A DNA stretch of 35,647 nucleotides from Ilumatobacter sp. (lineage in GTDB: Bacteria; Actinomycetota; Acidimicrobiia; Acidimicrobiales; Ilumatobacteraceae). Where the stretch lies: the NCBI RefSeq assembly GCF_030065885.1, contig NZ_JASJCS010000067.1, positions 1-35,647 of the forward strand. The letters run 5' to 3'. The position numbers were made by a program, and so were the translations under genes. The notes below the pieces were generated by a model. It was not told the DNA's origin and searched no databases. It saw only the letters and a program-made list of their open reading frames with translations. Each line of letters opens with the position of its first letter. Position 1 is the first letter of the stretch. Below are positions 8,806 through 16,805 of the stretch, one piece after another.

Positions 8806-10806
8806 ATGAAGTTGTTGATCGCGAATCGGGGGGAGATCGCTTGCCGGGTGGCTCGGACGGCGCACCGGATGGGGATCTCGACGGTCGGGGTGTACTCCGA
8901 GCCGGATCGCAACGCGTTGCACGTGGACTCGGTCGACGTCGCTGTCGCGCTCGGCGGTTCGACGCCGGCCGACTCGTACCTGCGCGGCGACGCGATCATC
9001 GACGCAGCCCTTCGCACGGGCGCCACCGCCGTGCACCCCGGCTACGGGTTCCTCGCCGAGAACGCCGGGTTCGCACGCGCGGTCGTCGACGCGGGCCTGA
9101 CGTGGATCGGTCCGACACCCGAGCAGATCGAGCTGCTCGGCGACAAGGTCGCAGCGAAGCGCGCCGCGGTCGCGGCGGGCGTGCCGACGACCGAGATCGT
9201 CGAGGTCGCAGACGGTGTCGCGCCTCCCGATGTCGCCGTGCCGGCGCTCGTCAAGGCAGCCGCGGGCGGAGGCGGGCGCGGCATGCGTGTCGTCCGCGAC
9301 CCAGCCGAGCTGGGGGCGGCCATCGAGGCGGCCAGCCGCGAAGCGGCCTCGGCGTTCGGCGACGGCACGGTGTTCATCGAGCCGTTCATCGAGCGAGGCC
9401 GACACGTCGAGGTGCAGGTCCTCGGCGACGTCCACGGCAACGTGGTCCATCTCGGCGAGCGCGAGTGCTCGATCCAGCGCCGCAACCAGAAGATCGTCGA
9501 GGAGGCGCCGTCGCCCGGCATCATCGACGACGTCCGGCGACAGCTCCACGACGGCGCGCTCGCGCTGGCCCGCCATGTCGGCTACCTCGGGGCAGGCACC
9601 GTCGAGTTCATGGTCGGTGAGGCCGCCGGGGCGCCGGCCATCACGTTCCTCGAGGTCAACACGCGGCTGCAGGTCGAGCACCCGGTCACCGAGGCGATCA
9701 CCGGCGTCGACCTGGTCGAGATGCAGATCGGCATCGCGAACGGGCTCGAGCTGCCGTTCACGCAGGAGCAGATCGAGTTCGACGGGCACGCGATCGAGGT
9801 CAGGGTCGTCGCCGAGGACCCGGCTGCGGGCTGGCTGCCGTCGACGGGGGCGATCGACGCCTTCCGCATCGCCGGCGACGTCCGCGTCGACACCGGCTTC
9901 CGCAGCGGCAGCGACGTCTCGCCCGACTACGACTCGCTGCTGGCCAAGGTGATCGCTCACCACGCGGATCGCGGTGTCGCTGCGCTGCAGATCGCTCGCG
10001 CCATGCGCACCGCACGGCTGGCCGGCGGCGTCGTCACGAACGCGGCGACGCTCGCAGCGATCATGGAGGAGCCCGACTTCCGTGCGGGCCGGACGTTCAC
10101 CTCGTATCTCGACGATCACCCCGAGGTCGCTGCCGCGACCGGACCGGCCGGGGATGATCGTCTGGCTCACCTCATCGGGTTGGTGTTCGAGGACGAGCAG
10201 CGCGGGCGGGCCGCCGACGGCCTCCTCGGGTTCGTGCCGTCCGGTTGGCGCAACCTCCGCACTCGCGGTCAGCGTCGTACGTGGGTCTGCGGCGACGACA
10301 CCGAGTTCGTCGAGTACACGCTCACCGGCGAGACCGCAGACGTTCTGGTCGGCCCGTGGCCCGAGCCACGCGAGGACGGCAGCCTCGCCGAGGACGATCG
10401 CCGTCGCGTCCGAGTCCGCCTGCTCGATCGCGCTCCCGGTCGCCAGGTGGTCGAGGTCGACGGCACGAGGCACGTGGTCGACGTCGACGTCGGGCCGACC
10501 GGCGGCCGCACGACCAGCTCGGCCGGGTCGCTCGACTGGGTCCGACCCGAGCGGTTCGTCGATCACGACGCCGAGGCCGAGGGCAGCGGTCCCGTCTGCC
10601 CGCTGCCCGGCACCGTCATCGCCGTGCACGTCGAAGCCGGGCAGCGCGTCGACGACGGCCAGCTGCTCATGGTGGTCGAGGCGATGAAGATGGAGCACAA
10701 GATCACCGCCCACGGCGACCACGTCGTCGCCGAGGTGCGCTTCGGCGTTGGCGAGCGGGTCGACGCCGGCGATCTGCTGGTCGAGCTCGCACCGCCGGAG
10801 GGGTGA
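8806..10806 (+). CDS. Acyl-CoA carboxylase biotin carboxylase/biotin carrier (alpha) subunit
   Basis: This 666-residue alpha subunit begins MKLLIANRGEIACRVARTAH (biotin carboxylase N-domain). It has the ATP-grasp glycine loop KAAAGGGGRGMRVV, the catalytic stretch HVEVQVLGD, and EVNTRLQVEHPVTE near residue 290. A linker (about 450-590) leads to a C-terminal biotinyl domain with EAMKMEH, whose Lys carries biotin. It carboxylates biotin with ATP and bicarbonate and hands CO2 to the beta subunit encoded upstream. ATG 8806 is favoured over an in-frame start 27 bases upstream because family proteins begin at this MKLLIANRGE. It overlaps or abuts the AtuA-like gene, so the three genes are probably one operon. 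Confidence 0.93.
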   Translation: MKLLIANRGEIACRVARTAHRMGISTVGVYSEPDRNALHVDSVDVAVALGGSTPADSYLRGDAIIDAALRTGATAVHPGYGFLAENAGFARAVVDAGLTWIGPTPEQIELLGDKVAAKRAAVAAGVPTTEIVEVADGVAPPDVAVPALVKAAAGGGGRGMRVVRDPAELGAAIEAASREAASAFGDGTVFIEPFIERGRHVEVQVLGDVHGNVVHLGERECSIQRRNQKIVEEAPSPGIIDDVRRQLHDGALALARHVGYLGAGTVEFMVGEAAGAPAITFLEVNTRLQVEHPVTEAITGVDLVEMQIGIANGLELPFTQEQIEFDGHAIEVRVVAEDPAAGWLPSTGAIDAFRIAGDVRVDTGFRSGSDVSPDYDSLLAKVIAHHADRGVAALQIARAMRTARLAGGVVTNAATLAAIMEEPDFRAGRTFTSYLDDHPEVAAATGPAGDDRLAHLIGLVFEDEQRGRAADGLLGFVPSGWRNLRTRGQRRTWVCGDDTEFVEYTLTGETADVLVGPWPEPREDGSLAEDDRRRVRVRLLDRAPGRQVVEVDGTRHVVDVDVGPTGGRTTSSAGSLDWVRPERFVDHDAEAEGSGPVCPLPGTVIAVHVEAGQRVDDGQLLMVVEAMKMEHKITAHGDHVVAEVRFGVGERVDAGDLLVELAPPEG

Positions 10807-10808
10807 CC

Positions 10809-12578
10809 GTGGCCGAGCCGATCCGGATCGCCAACTGCTCGGGGTTCTTCGGCGATCGCCTGTCCGGCGCCCGCGAGATGGTCGAGGGCGGTCCGATCGA
10901 CGTCCTCACGGGCGACTGGCTCGCGGAGCTGACGATGCTGATCCTCAGCCGGATCCGTGCCAAGCAGCCCGGTGGTGGCTTCGCGTCGACGTTCGTCACC
11001 CAGATGGAGCAGGTGATGGGCACCTGCGTCGACCGGGGCATCAAGGTGGTCTCGAACGCGGGCGGCCTCGACCCCGCCGGTTGCGCCGACGCCCTCGACG
11101 ACGTCGCGGGTCGCCTCGGTCTGTCGCCGGTCATCGCGTACGTCGACGGCGACGACCTCATGCCCCGCCTCGACGAGCTCGCGTCGTCGGGGTCGCTCGA
11201 GCCGTTCGTCGACGGCGGCGACCTGGGCGAGATCGGCCGCTCGCTCACCGCCAACGCCTACCTCGGTTGCTGGGGCATCGTCGAGGCGTTGCAGCGCGGT
11301 GCCGACATCGTCGTGACAGGGCGCGTCACCGACGCCGCCGTGACCTGCGGGCCCGCTGCGTGGCACCACGGCTGGGCGCGCCACGACTGGGACGCTCTCG
11401 CCGGCGCGGTCGTCGCCGGGCACGTCATCGAGTGCTCCGCGCAGGCGACGGGCGGCAACTACTCGTTCTTCACCGAGGTCGACGGCATCGAGCGGCTCGG
11501 GTTCCCGTGGGCCGAGGTCGCCGCGGACGGATCGGCCGTGATCGGCAAGCACGACGACACCGGAGGCGAGGTGTCGATCGGCACCGTCACCTCGCAGTTG
11601 CTGTACGAGATCGGCGGGCCCCGCTACCTCGGGCCCGACGTCACCGCCCGCTTCGACACCATCCGGCTCGAGCAGGTCGGCGTCGACCGGGTGCAGATCT
11701 CGGGAACGGTCGGCGAGCCCCCGCCGCCCACGCTGAAGGTGGCGATGAACGAGCTCGGCGGCCACCGCAACACGATCGCAGTCGCCCTGACCGGCCTCGA
11801 CATCGAGGCGAAGGCGGCCGCCGCCCAGGCTGCGTTCTGGCGCGCCTGCCCGTACGAGCCCGCCGACTTCGCCGCCATCTCGTCGCGGGTGATCCGGACC
11901 GACCGCGACGACCCCGACTCGAACGAGGCGGCCACGGCGCAGTGGCGGTTGACGGTGAAGGACCCCGACGAGCGCAAGGTCGGCAGGGCGTTCTCGAACG
12001 CGATGATCGAGACGGCGCTCGCCAGCATCCCCGGCTTCTACGGGCTGTCGGGAGGGCCGTCCGCCGCATCGCCGTTCGGGGTGTATCGCCCGGCGCGGGT
12101 GGCGGCGGAGTTGGTGCCGCAGTACGTGCACGTGGGCGGCGTCACCGTGCAGGTCGAGTCCGCCGTTGACGGCTCCGGGTACCGGGAGGACGAACGACCG
12201 GGTGATCCGCCCCCGGCCGCCGGGGCCGCGGACACCGGCGAGACCGAGACCGTCTCGCGGCCGCTCGGCGCGGTCATCGGCGCACGCTCGGGCGACAAGG
12301 GCGGCGACGCGAACCTCGGCGTGTTCGCCCGTTCCGCCGAGGCCTACGAGTGGATGGCGGGGTTCCTCACCGCCGAGCGGCTGCAGTCCTTGCTGCCCGA
12401 GACCGCCGAGCTCGCAGTGGACCGGCACCTGCTGCCCAACCTCTGGTCGATCAACTTCGTCGTCCACGACCTGCTCGAGGAAGGCGTCGCGGCGTCGACG
12501 CGCATCGACGGCCAGGCGAAGAGCCTGGGCGAGTGGCTACGGGCGCGCGTGGTGGAGGTGCCCGCGGCCCTGCTCTGA
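10809..12578 (+). CDS. AtuA-like protein (DUF1446 plus C-terminal ferredoxin-fold domain)
   Basis: This 589-residue protein begins MAEPIRIANCSGFFGDRLSGA, which is the DUF1446 signature of the acyclic terpene utilisation protein AtuA. Further motifs include VVSNAGGLDP, VVTGRVTDAA and HVIECSAQATGGNY. After a Pro/Gly/Ala linker near residue 470 comes a second domain starting LGAVIGARSGDKGGDANLGVFAR, the AtuA-like ferredoxin-fold module that is found fused in many homologues. AtuA is needed for citronellol/geraniol breakdown in Pseudomonas, but its reaction is not settled. GTG 10809 is chosen because GGAGG at 10797-10801 lies 7 bases upstream; GTG 10803, overlapping the upstream stop, is possible. 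Its place right after the carboxylase subunits mirrors atu-type clusters. Confidence 0.9.
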   Translation: MAEPIRIANCSGFFGDRLSGAREMVEGGPIDVLTGDWLAELTMLILSRIRAKQPGGGFASTFVTQMEQVMGTCVDRGIKVVSNAGGLDPAGCADALDDVAGRLGLSPVIAYVDGDDLMPRLDELASSGSLEPFVDGGDLGEIGRSLTANAYLGCWGIVEALQRGADIVVTGRVTDAAVTCGPAAWHHGWARHDWDALAGAVVAGHVIECSAQATGGNYSFFTEVDGIERLGFPWAEVAADGSAVIGKHDDTGGEVSIGTVTSQLLYEIGGPRYLGPDVTARFDTIRLEQVGVDRVQISGTVGEPPPPTLKVAMNELGGHRNTIAVALTGLDIEAKAAAAQAAFWRACPYEPADFAAISSRVIRTDRDDPDSNEAATAQWRLTVKDPDERKVGRAFSNAMIETALASIPGFYGLSGGPSAASPFGVYRPARVAAELVPQYVHVGGVTVQVESAVDGSGYREDERPGDPPPAAGAADTGETETVSRPLGAVIGARSGDKGGDANLGVFARSAEAYEWMAGFLTAERLQSLLPETAELAVDRHLLPNLWSINFVVHDLLEEGVAASTRIDGQAKSLGEWLRARVVEVPAALL

Positions 12579-12594
12579 CGAGCCCGACGCGGCG

Positions 12595-12738
12595 CTACGG
12601 GCGGCGGGACCAGTAGCGGAGCACGCGGTCGGTCAGTACCGGGAACTGATGCCCGGGGCCGACCATGTGCCGGAACTGCTGCGCCGTGAGCGTCTGCGAG
12701 GTGACGGCGCGTCGGGGGTGGGTGTGCTGCATCGTCAT
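12595..12738 (-). CDS. Possible 47-residue protein divergent from the LysR gene
   Basis: A short frame from ATG 12738 to a stop at 12595-12597 encodes MTMQHTHPRRAV..., ending YWSRRP. It is basic and has no membrane segment or known motif. Support is limited to position: LysR regulators often control a divergent neighbour, and the perfect palindrome at 12764-12781 lies between this frame and the LysR gene. The start region lacks a good Shine-Dalgarno. It may be a chance frame in a 246-base intergenic stretch. Confidence 0.3.
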   Translation of the reverse strand: MTMQHTHPRRAVTSQTLTAQQFRHMVGPGHQFPVLTDRVLRYWSRRP

Positions 12739-12763
12739 ACCCGTATTGTCGGCTCGCTCGGAG

Positions 12764-12781
12764 CATGTCGCAAGCGACATG
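12764..12781. promoter_or_regulatory. Perfect palindrome, probable LysR recognition site
   Basis: CATGTCGCAAGCGACATG is an 18-bp inverted repeat with 8-bp arms around AA, 43 bases before the LysR start. A second, weaker inverted repeat, ATGAC-GATCT-GTCAT, follows at 12796-12810. The pair resembles the recognition and activation sites of LysR-type promoters, so autoregulation is likely. Confidence 0.6.
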
Positions 12782-12824
12782 TCTTGCTGTTTGTGATGAC
12801 GATCTGTCATGTACGCTCGAACTC

Positions 12825-13688
12825 GTGCAACTCGACGTCGAGTCCCTCAGAACGCTGCTCGCAGTGGTCGATCACGGGTCGATGACCCGAGCCGCCGAGC
12901 ACCTGCACGTCACGCAGTCCGCGGTGAGCTGGAAGATCAAACGACTCGAGCAGCGGGCCGGCCGTGTCCTGCTGATTCGCGAGGGTCGCACCGTCCGGCT
13001 CTCGCGCGACGGCCGGGCGCTCGCCGACGAGGCCAGGTCCATCGTCGAGGCCCACGACCGGGCGGTCGCACGGCTCGGCAGCTCCGAGCTCGCCGGCAGG
13101 GTCAGGCTCGGCTCCAACGAGGAGATCACGGCGTCTCGGCTCGTGTCCGTCCTGGGTCGGTTCAACCGGGTGCATCCGGCAGCATGGATCGAGGTCGTCG
13201 TCGACAGCAGCCAAGAGCTGGCCGCGCTCGTCGACCTTGGCGAGATCGACGTCGCCGTCATCCAGGTGTCCGACGACGAGCGACGGCCCGACGACACCGT
13301 GTTGTGGACCGAGGACCTCGCCTGGATGACCGGTAGCGAGGCGCCCTACGACGAGGGTCCGGTGCCGCTGGTGACGTTCGGCGCCCACTGCAACTACCGC
13401 GCCGTGAGCGTGCCACTGCTCGACGACGCCGGGATCGAGCACTGGGACGCGTTCGCCGGCCAGACGACCGCCGGCGTGAAGGGCGCCGTCGAGGTCGGGC
13501 TGGGCGTCGCCGTCCTCGGGTCGCGGTTCCTCGGTGACGACATCGTCGAGTGGCGTCCCGGGGCGACGCTCGGGGAGCTGCCGCCGATGTACCAGGTCGC
13601 TCGCATCGACCCTCACGACGTCTCGCCGTTGGCGACGGCGCTCGTCGAAGCGATCTGCGCCGAGGTCAGCGAGCCGGCGCTGTTGTGA
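12825..13688 (+). CDS. LysR-family transcriptional regulator
   Basis: This 287-residue regulator has an N-terminal winged helix-turn-helix with the HTH at about residues 18-40 (SMTRAAEHLHVTQSAVSWKI) and then a LysR substrate-binding domain from about residue 88 (GRVRLGSNEEI). The frame continues upstream, but GTG 12825 gives the standard LysR N-terminus (VQLDVESLRTLLAVVDHG) and is preferred. The HTH resembles the ArgP/LysG-like group, but that does not fix the effector. It ends in a GTGA overlap with the NYN gene, so the two are co-translated. Targets are unknown; the local palindrome suggests autoregulation and perhaps control of the divergent small frame. Confidence 0.9.
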   Translation: MQLDVESLRTLLAVVDHGSMTRAAEHLHVTQSAVSWKIKRLEQRAGRVLLIREGRTVRLSRDGRALADEARSIVEAHDRAVARLGSSELAGRVRLGSNEEITASRLVSVLGRFNRVHPAAWIEVVVDSSQELAALVDLGEIDVAVIQVSDDERRPDDTVLWTEDLAWMTGSEAPYDEGPVPLVTFGAHCNYRAVSVPLLDDAGIEHWDAFAGQTTAGVKGAVEVGLGVAVLGSRFLGDDIVEWRPGATLGELPPMYQVARIDPHDVSPLATALVEAICAEVSEPALL

Positions 13689-14086
13689 CGACCGGAGACG
13701 GCGTTCGTCACTGGATCATCGACGGCAACAACGTCTACGGATCGCGCCCCGACGGATGGTGGAACGATCGATCGGCGGCGGCCACGCGCTTCACGCAGCG
13801 AGTCGCCGTCTGGTGCAGGGCCCACGCCGACGAGGTCACGATCGTGTTCGACGCTCCGGTCGACGACACCACCCTCGAGCTCGGCGGCGGCAACCTGGCC
13901 GTCGTCGAAGCTCCTCGCCGGGGCCGCGACGCCGCCGACGACCACATCGTCGAGCTGGCGGCTGCGAGGCTCGGCACCGACGAGTCGCTGACCGTCGTGA
14001 CCTCGGACCGCGGCCTGCGCGCCCGCCTGCCCGAGTCGATCCACGTCGTGGGCGCCGGCCGGTTCCGATCGATGATCGGCTACTGA
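13685..14086 (+). CDS. NYN/YacP-like PIN-fold RNase
   Basis: This 133-residue protein begins near WIIDGNNVYGSRPDGWW, the signature of NYN (YacP/Rae1-like) domains. The acidic residues expected for a PIN-type metal site are present: Asp13, Asp56 (TIVFDAP), Asp85/Asp86 (RDAADDHIV) and Asp108 (VVTSDRGL). It probably cleaves RNA (tRNA, rRNA or mRNA), but the substrate is unknown. GTG 13685 overlaps the LysR stop by four bases. Co-translation with a LysR regulator is not a usual arrangement for this family and may only reflect packing. The last codons (encoding RSMIGY) resemble the tandem repeats just after the stop. Confidence 0.8.
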   Translation: MTTGDGVRHWIIDGNNVYGSRPDGWWNDRSAAATRFTQRVAVWCRAHADEVTIVFDAPVDDTTLELGGGNLAVVEAPRRGRDAADDHIVELAAARLGTDESLTVVTSDRGLRARLPESIHVVGAGRFRSMIGY

Positions 14087-14097
14087 CGGCCGCGGCC

Positions 14098-14157
14098 GGT
14101 CGATGATCGGGCGGTCGATGATCGGGCGGTCGATGATCGGGCGGTCGGTGATCGGGC
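14098..14157 (+). repeat. Four 15-bp tandem repeats after the NYN gene
   Basis: The unit GGTCGATGATCGGGC occurs four times head to tail; the last copy has one change (GGTCGGTGATCGGGC). The unit resembles the final codons of the NYN gene (CGATCGATGATCGGCTAC before the stop at 14084-14086), so it probably arose by duplication of the gene's 3' end. It lies between convergent genes and is not translated in the NYN frame because of the stop. Confidence 0.85.
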
Positions 14158-14182
14158 AAGCGAGGAGTGTCGCGACCGGTGG

Positions 14183-15361
14183 TCAGCTGGCGAGGTGCCT
14201 GCTCAGCGGGCTCGGGAACCGGATCGTGAACCGGGAGTCGCCGACGAAGCCCCGCAACCGCTCGATCTCCTCGTCGAGCATGCGTCGATGCGTCGACGAC
14301 AACGGCGCGTGCAACGACGTGACGATCGTGCCGTCGTCACGTTGCGCCCAGCCGCCGACGACGCTTCCGTCCGCCACGATGCACGGCCCGGCGTTGCCGT
14401 TCCGGTCGAACACCGTCGCCGCCCGCTCGGGCGGCAGGTACCAGTCACGCTCCTTCCAGCCCATCACGGTCGGATCGAGGCCGGGCAGGAGTGCGATCGA
14501 GGGCTCGGTCGAGGCCTTCGCCGTGTCGCCCTCGGCGACGTACAGCGGCTCCCCCCGCTGCCCCGCGACCTCGATCGCCCGGCAGGCAGCGAGTGCGTTC
14601 GTCGTGGCACGTTTGGCCCACCCGGTCCACCACTGGACGTCGACCGGCGACGCCGGACCGAACGACCGCAGGTAGCGGTCGACCAGCTGCGACGCCGCTC
14701 TGGCCGGCTCGTCCGATCCGAAGCCGCCCGCGAGCCATCGATCCGTTTCGGCCCACCGATACTGTCCGCTGACCCACGTGCCGAGTGGGCGCGCCCGAAC
14801 GATCCGGCCCATGAAGCCCATCAACACGAGCACGCGGGTGTGCGCCGAGATGGTTCCACCGTACGGCTTGTCGGGCGCGTAGGAGAGTCCGGCCCGCAGC
14901 GACGGCACCCGCTCTCCGAGCTCGCGCGCCGTCGCCTCGCCGACCTCGCGCAACACGGCGGCGACAGCGGCGAACGCCTCGTCGAGCCAGCGATCGGCAT
15001 CGTCGGCGACCTCGTTCTCGGCGAGCAGCTTGACCAGTGCCCGCCGTTGCGGCCCGACGAGGCCGAGGGTGGTCGAGGCGTGAGCGAGTCGCGCATGTTC
15101 CGGCGTGAAGACCCACAGCGTTCGTCGCATCGCATGGTGGCGGACCACGCTGCGGTCCTCGTAGAGCGCCCGCTCGATCGACTCGATCGTCGCCCCGTCC
15201 AGGCGCGCGTGCAGCGAGAGGTAGACGGTGACCGGGTCGCTCGAATGGAGTCCGACCAGGTCGTCGGCGACGGTGTCGACCCGGTCGGCGCGACGGCGGC
15301 TGCTCAGCCGATGCCGCTCGACCATCCGTGCCCGTCGCTCCGCGTCCGAGAACGTGATCAC
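14183..15361 (-). CDS. Winged-helix protein of the AlkZ/YcaQ-like HTH_42 family
   Basis: This 392-residue protein matches the length and motifs of the HTH_42 (DUF1006) family, which includes DNA glycosylases AlkZ and AlkX that unhook crosslinks or release bulky alkylated bases. Family features seen are ADDLVGLHSSDPVTVYLSLHARL near the N-terminus, RRTLWVFTPE, and the C-terminal DPTVMGWKERDWYLPPE...GGWAQRDDG. The catalytic QxQ (or QxD) motif of characterised members is replaced by His39-Ser-Ser at the equivalent place, so it may be an inactive or different-activity branch. The start is GTG 15361 with a poor ribosome site. It lies 13 bases downstream of the nitroreductase on the same strand, probably in one transcript. 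Confidence 0.8.
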   Translation of the reverse strand: MITFSDAERRARMVERHRLSSRRRADRVDTVADDLVGLHSSDPVTVYLSLHARLDGATIESIERALYEDRSVVRHHAMRRTLWVFTPEHARLAHASTTLGLVGPQRRALVKLLAENEVADDADRWLDEAFAAVAAVLREVGEATARELGERVPSLRAGLSYAPDKPYGGTISAHTRVLVLMGFMGRIVRARPLGTWVSGQYRWAETDRWLAGGFGSDEPARAASQLVDRYLRSFGPASPVDVQWWTGWAKRATTNALAACRAIEVAGQRGEPLYVAEGDTAKASTEPSIALLPGLDPTVMGWKERDWYLPPERAATVFDRNGNAGPCIVADGSVVGGWAQRDDGTIVTSLHAPLSSTHRRMLDEEIERLRGFVGDSRFTIRFPSPLSRHLAS

Positions 15362-15374
15362 CGGCGGCGTGCGT

Positions 15375-16025
15375 TCAGACGAAGCGGGCCCACTCGTCGA
15401 GCGGCATCCGCTCGCTGACGAGCGTGTTCACGGGCGCGTCCCAGTCGGCGTGGCCGATCGCCATCCCGCAGAACAGCAGCTCCTCCTCGGGTGCTGCGAC
15501 GAACTCACGCACCGCGCCGTGGCGCACCGACCAGTACTCCTGGGGGCAGGTGTCGATGCCGGCCTCCTGTGCGAGCAGCATGAACGTCTGCAGGAACATC
15601 CCGAGGTCCGACCACTGCGGTGGGCCCATCCGGCGGTCGATGAAGCAGAACAGCGCAGCGGGCGCGCCGAAGAACTCGTCGTTGCGGGCGAACTGCCGCA
15701 TGCGACCTTCCTTGTCGTCGCGGTCGATGCCGAGCGTGGCGTACATCTGCTCGCCGATGGTGAAGCGGTTGGTTCGGTAGGGCTCCCAGAGCTTCGGCGG
15801 GTAGATGTCGTACTCGCCGGCCTCGATCGGGCGGTCGGCGATGAACTCGCGGAAGCGCGTCATCGTGTCGCCGTTGACGACGTAGATCCGCCATGGTTGG
15901 ACGTTGCCGCCGCTCGGCGCGCGAGCGGCGGCCTCCAGCAACCGACGGATCGTGTCGTCGTCGACGGGCTCGCTCGTGAAGCTCCGGACGGACTTGCGGC
16001 GGGCCACCGCTTCGGAAACCAGCAT
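15375..16025 (-). CDS. Nitroreductase-family flavoprotein
   Basis: This 216-residue FMN-dependent oxidoreductase starts MLVSEAVARRKSVRSFTSEPVDDDTIRRLLEAA. The RRKSVR arginines contact FMN phosphate, and ARAPSGGNVQPWRIYVV is the second FMN segment. The C-terminal EEELLFCGMAIGHAD is the usual third one. Members reduce nitroaromatics, quinones or enones with NAD(P)H; the natural substrate here is unknown. ATG 16025 is chosen from family N-termini, though the frame stays open upstream into the DedA gene. It sits between DedA and the AlkZ-like gene in a minus-strand run. Confidence 0.88.
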   Translation of the reverse strand: MLVSEAVARRKSVRSFTSEPVDDDTIRRLLEAAARAPSGGNVQPWRIYVVNGDTMTRFREFIADRPIEAGEYDIYPPKLWEPYRTNRFTIGEQMYATLGIDRDDKEGRMRQFARNDEFFGAPAALFCFIDRRMGPPQWSDLGMFLQTFMLLAQEAGIDTCPQEYWSVRHGAVREFVAAPEEELLFCGMAIGHADWDAPVNTLVSERMPLDEWARFV

Positions 16026-16066
16026 CGGGCGAGTCTCGCCGATGATCTCCGGGGGGCGCCAACCGG

Positions 16067-16690
16067 TCAGGCGTACCGGGCTCGGAGGTGGCGGACGAGC
16101 TCGATGAGGAGCGTGATGCTGACGGCGGCGACGAACGCCACCAGGAAGGCGAGGGTGTGGTTGTCCTCGAACGCCTTGCCGCCGAGGAACCCGAGCAACG
16201 CTGCGTACGTCGCCCAGATGACGGCGGCGATCGCGACCCAGCCGACGAACCAGCGGCGTGGCTGATGCGTGATCCCCGACGACACGGTGAGGGCGGTGCG
16301 TCCTCCGGGGATGAAGCGGGCGGTGATCAAGAGGAGCCCGCCCCGGTACCGGATCTGGTCGGCCGCGGCGTCGAGCCGCGCCCGCCACTTGGGCCGCTTC
16401 TCGATCAACCGGTCGATGAATCCGCTGAGACGGGCGCCGATCAGGTACGCCGTGTTGTCACCGAGGAACGCGCCGACCGCGCCGCAGGCGATCACGGCGA
16501 GGACGTGCTGGTCGCCCTGACCCGCCGCCACGCCACCGATGATCACCATCGTCTCGCTCGGCACGATCGGGATGACGGAGTCGAAGTAGGAGACGGCGAA
16601 GATGATGACGAGGAACCACCAGTTGGCGGAGAAGTCCGCCAACCAGTCGGTGGTGTCGGTGATGATGTTCCCCAGCACGGCCGCCGTCAT
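16067..16690 (-). CDS. DedA/SNARE-associated family membrane protein
   Basis: This 207-residue protein has several membrane helices and the DedA signature. Acidic and Pro residues sit in the first re-entrant segment (VSYFDSVIPIVPSETMVIIGG), then GAFLGDNTAYLIGARL, and later LLITARFIPGGRTALTVSSG with the conserved Arg residues. DedA proteins are polyprenyl-phosphate or phospholipid flippases/scramblases of the inner membrane and affect envelope stress and antimicrobial resistance. ATG 16690 opens the minus-strand run DedA, nitroreductase, AlkZ-like. Between this start and the TetR gene is a GC-rich 115-base gap with a weak GGGCG/CGCCC hairpin. Confidence 0.88.
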   Translation of the reverse strand: MTAAVLGNIITDTTDWLADFSANWWFLVIIFAVSYFDSVIPIVPSETMVIIGGVAAGQGDQHVLAVIACGAVGAFLGDNTAYLIGARLSGFIDRLIEKRPKWRARLDAAADQIRYRGGLLLITARFIPGGRTALTVSSGITHQPRRWFVGWVAIAAVIWATYAALLGFLGGKAFEDNHTLAFLVAFVAAVSITLLIELVRHLRARYA

Positions 16691-16805
16691 TGCCGAGGCA
16701 GGCTACCGGTGGGTGCGAGGGCCCGCGGGCGACGGATCAGCGGTTCGGCTGCGGGCGTCCGAGTGTGCGCCCGTGCGCGCGGCGGTCCGTGTGGAGCCCG
16801 ACGGG

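Noticed and set aside
14098-14157. CRISPR array in the 15-bp repeats
   Set aside because: Units are directly adjacent with no spacers, only 15 bp long, and resemble the end of the neighbouring gene; no cas genes are present.
16691-16805. A small gene between DedA and TetR
   Set aside because: No frame with a start, ribosome site and protein-like composition; only a weak GC hairpin is visible.
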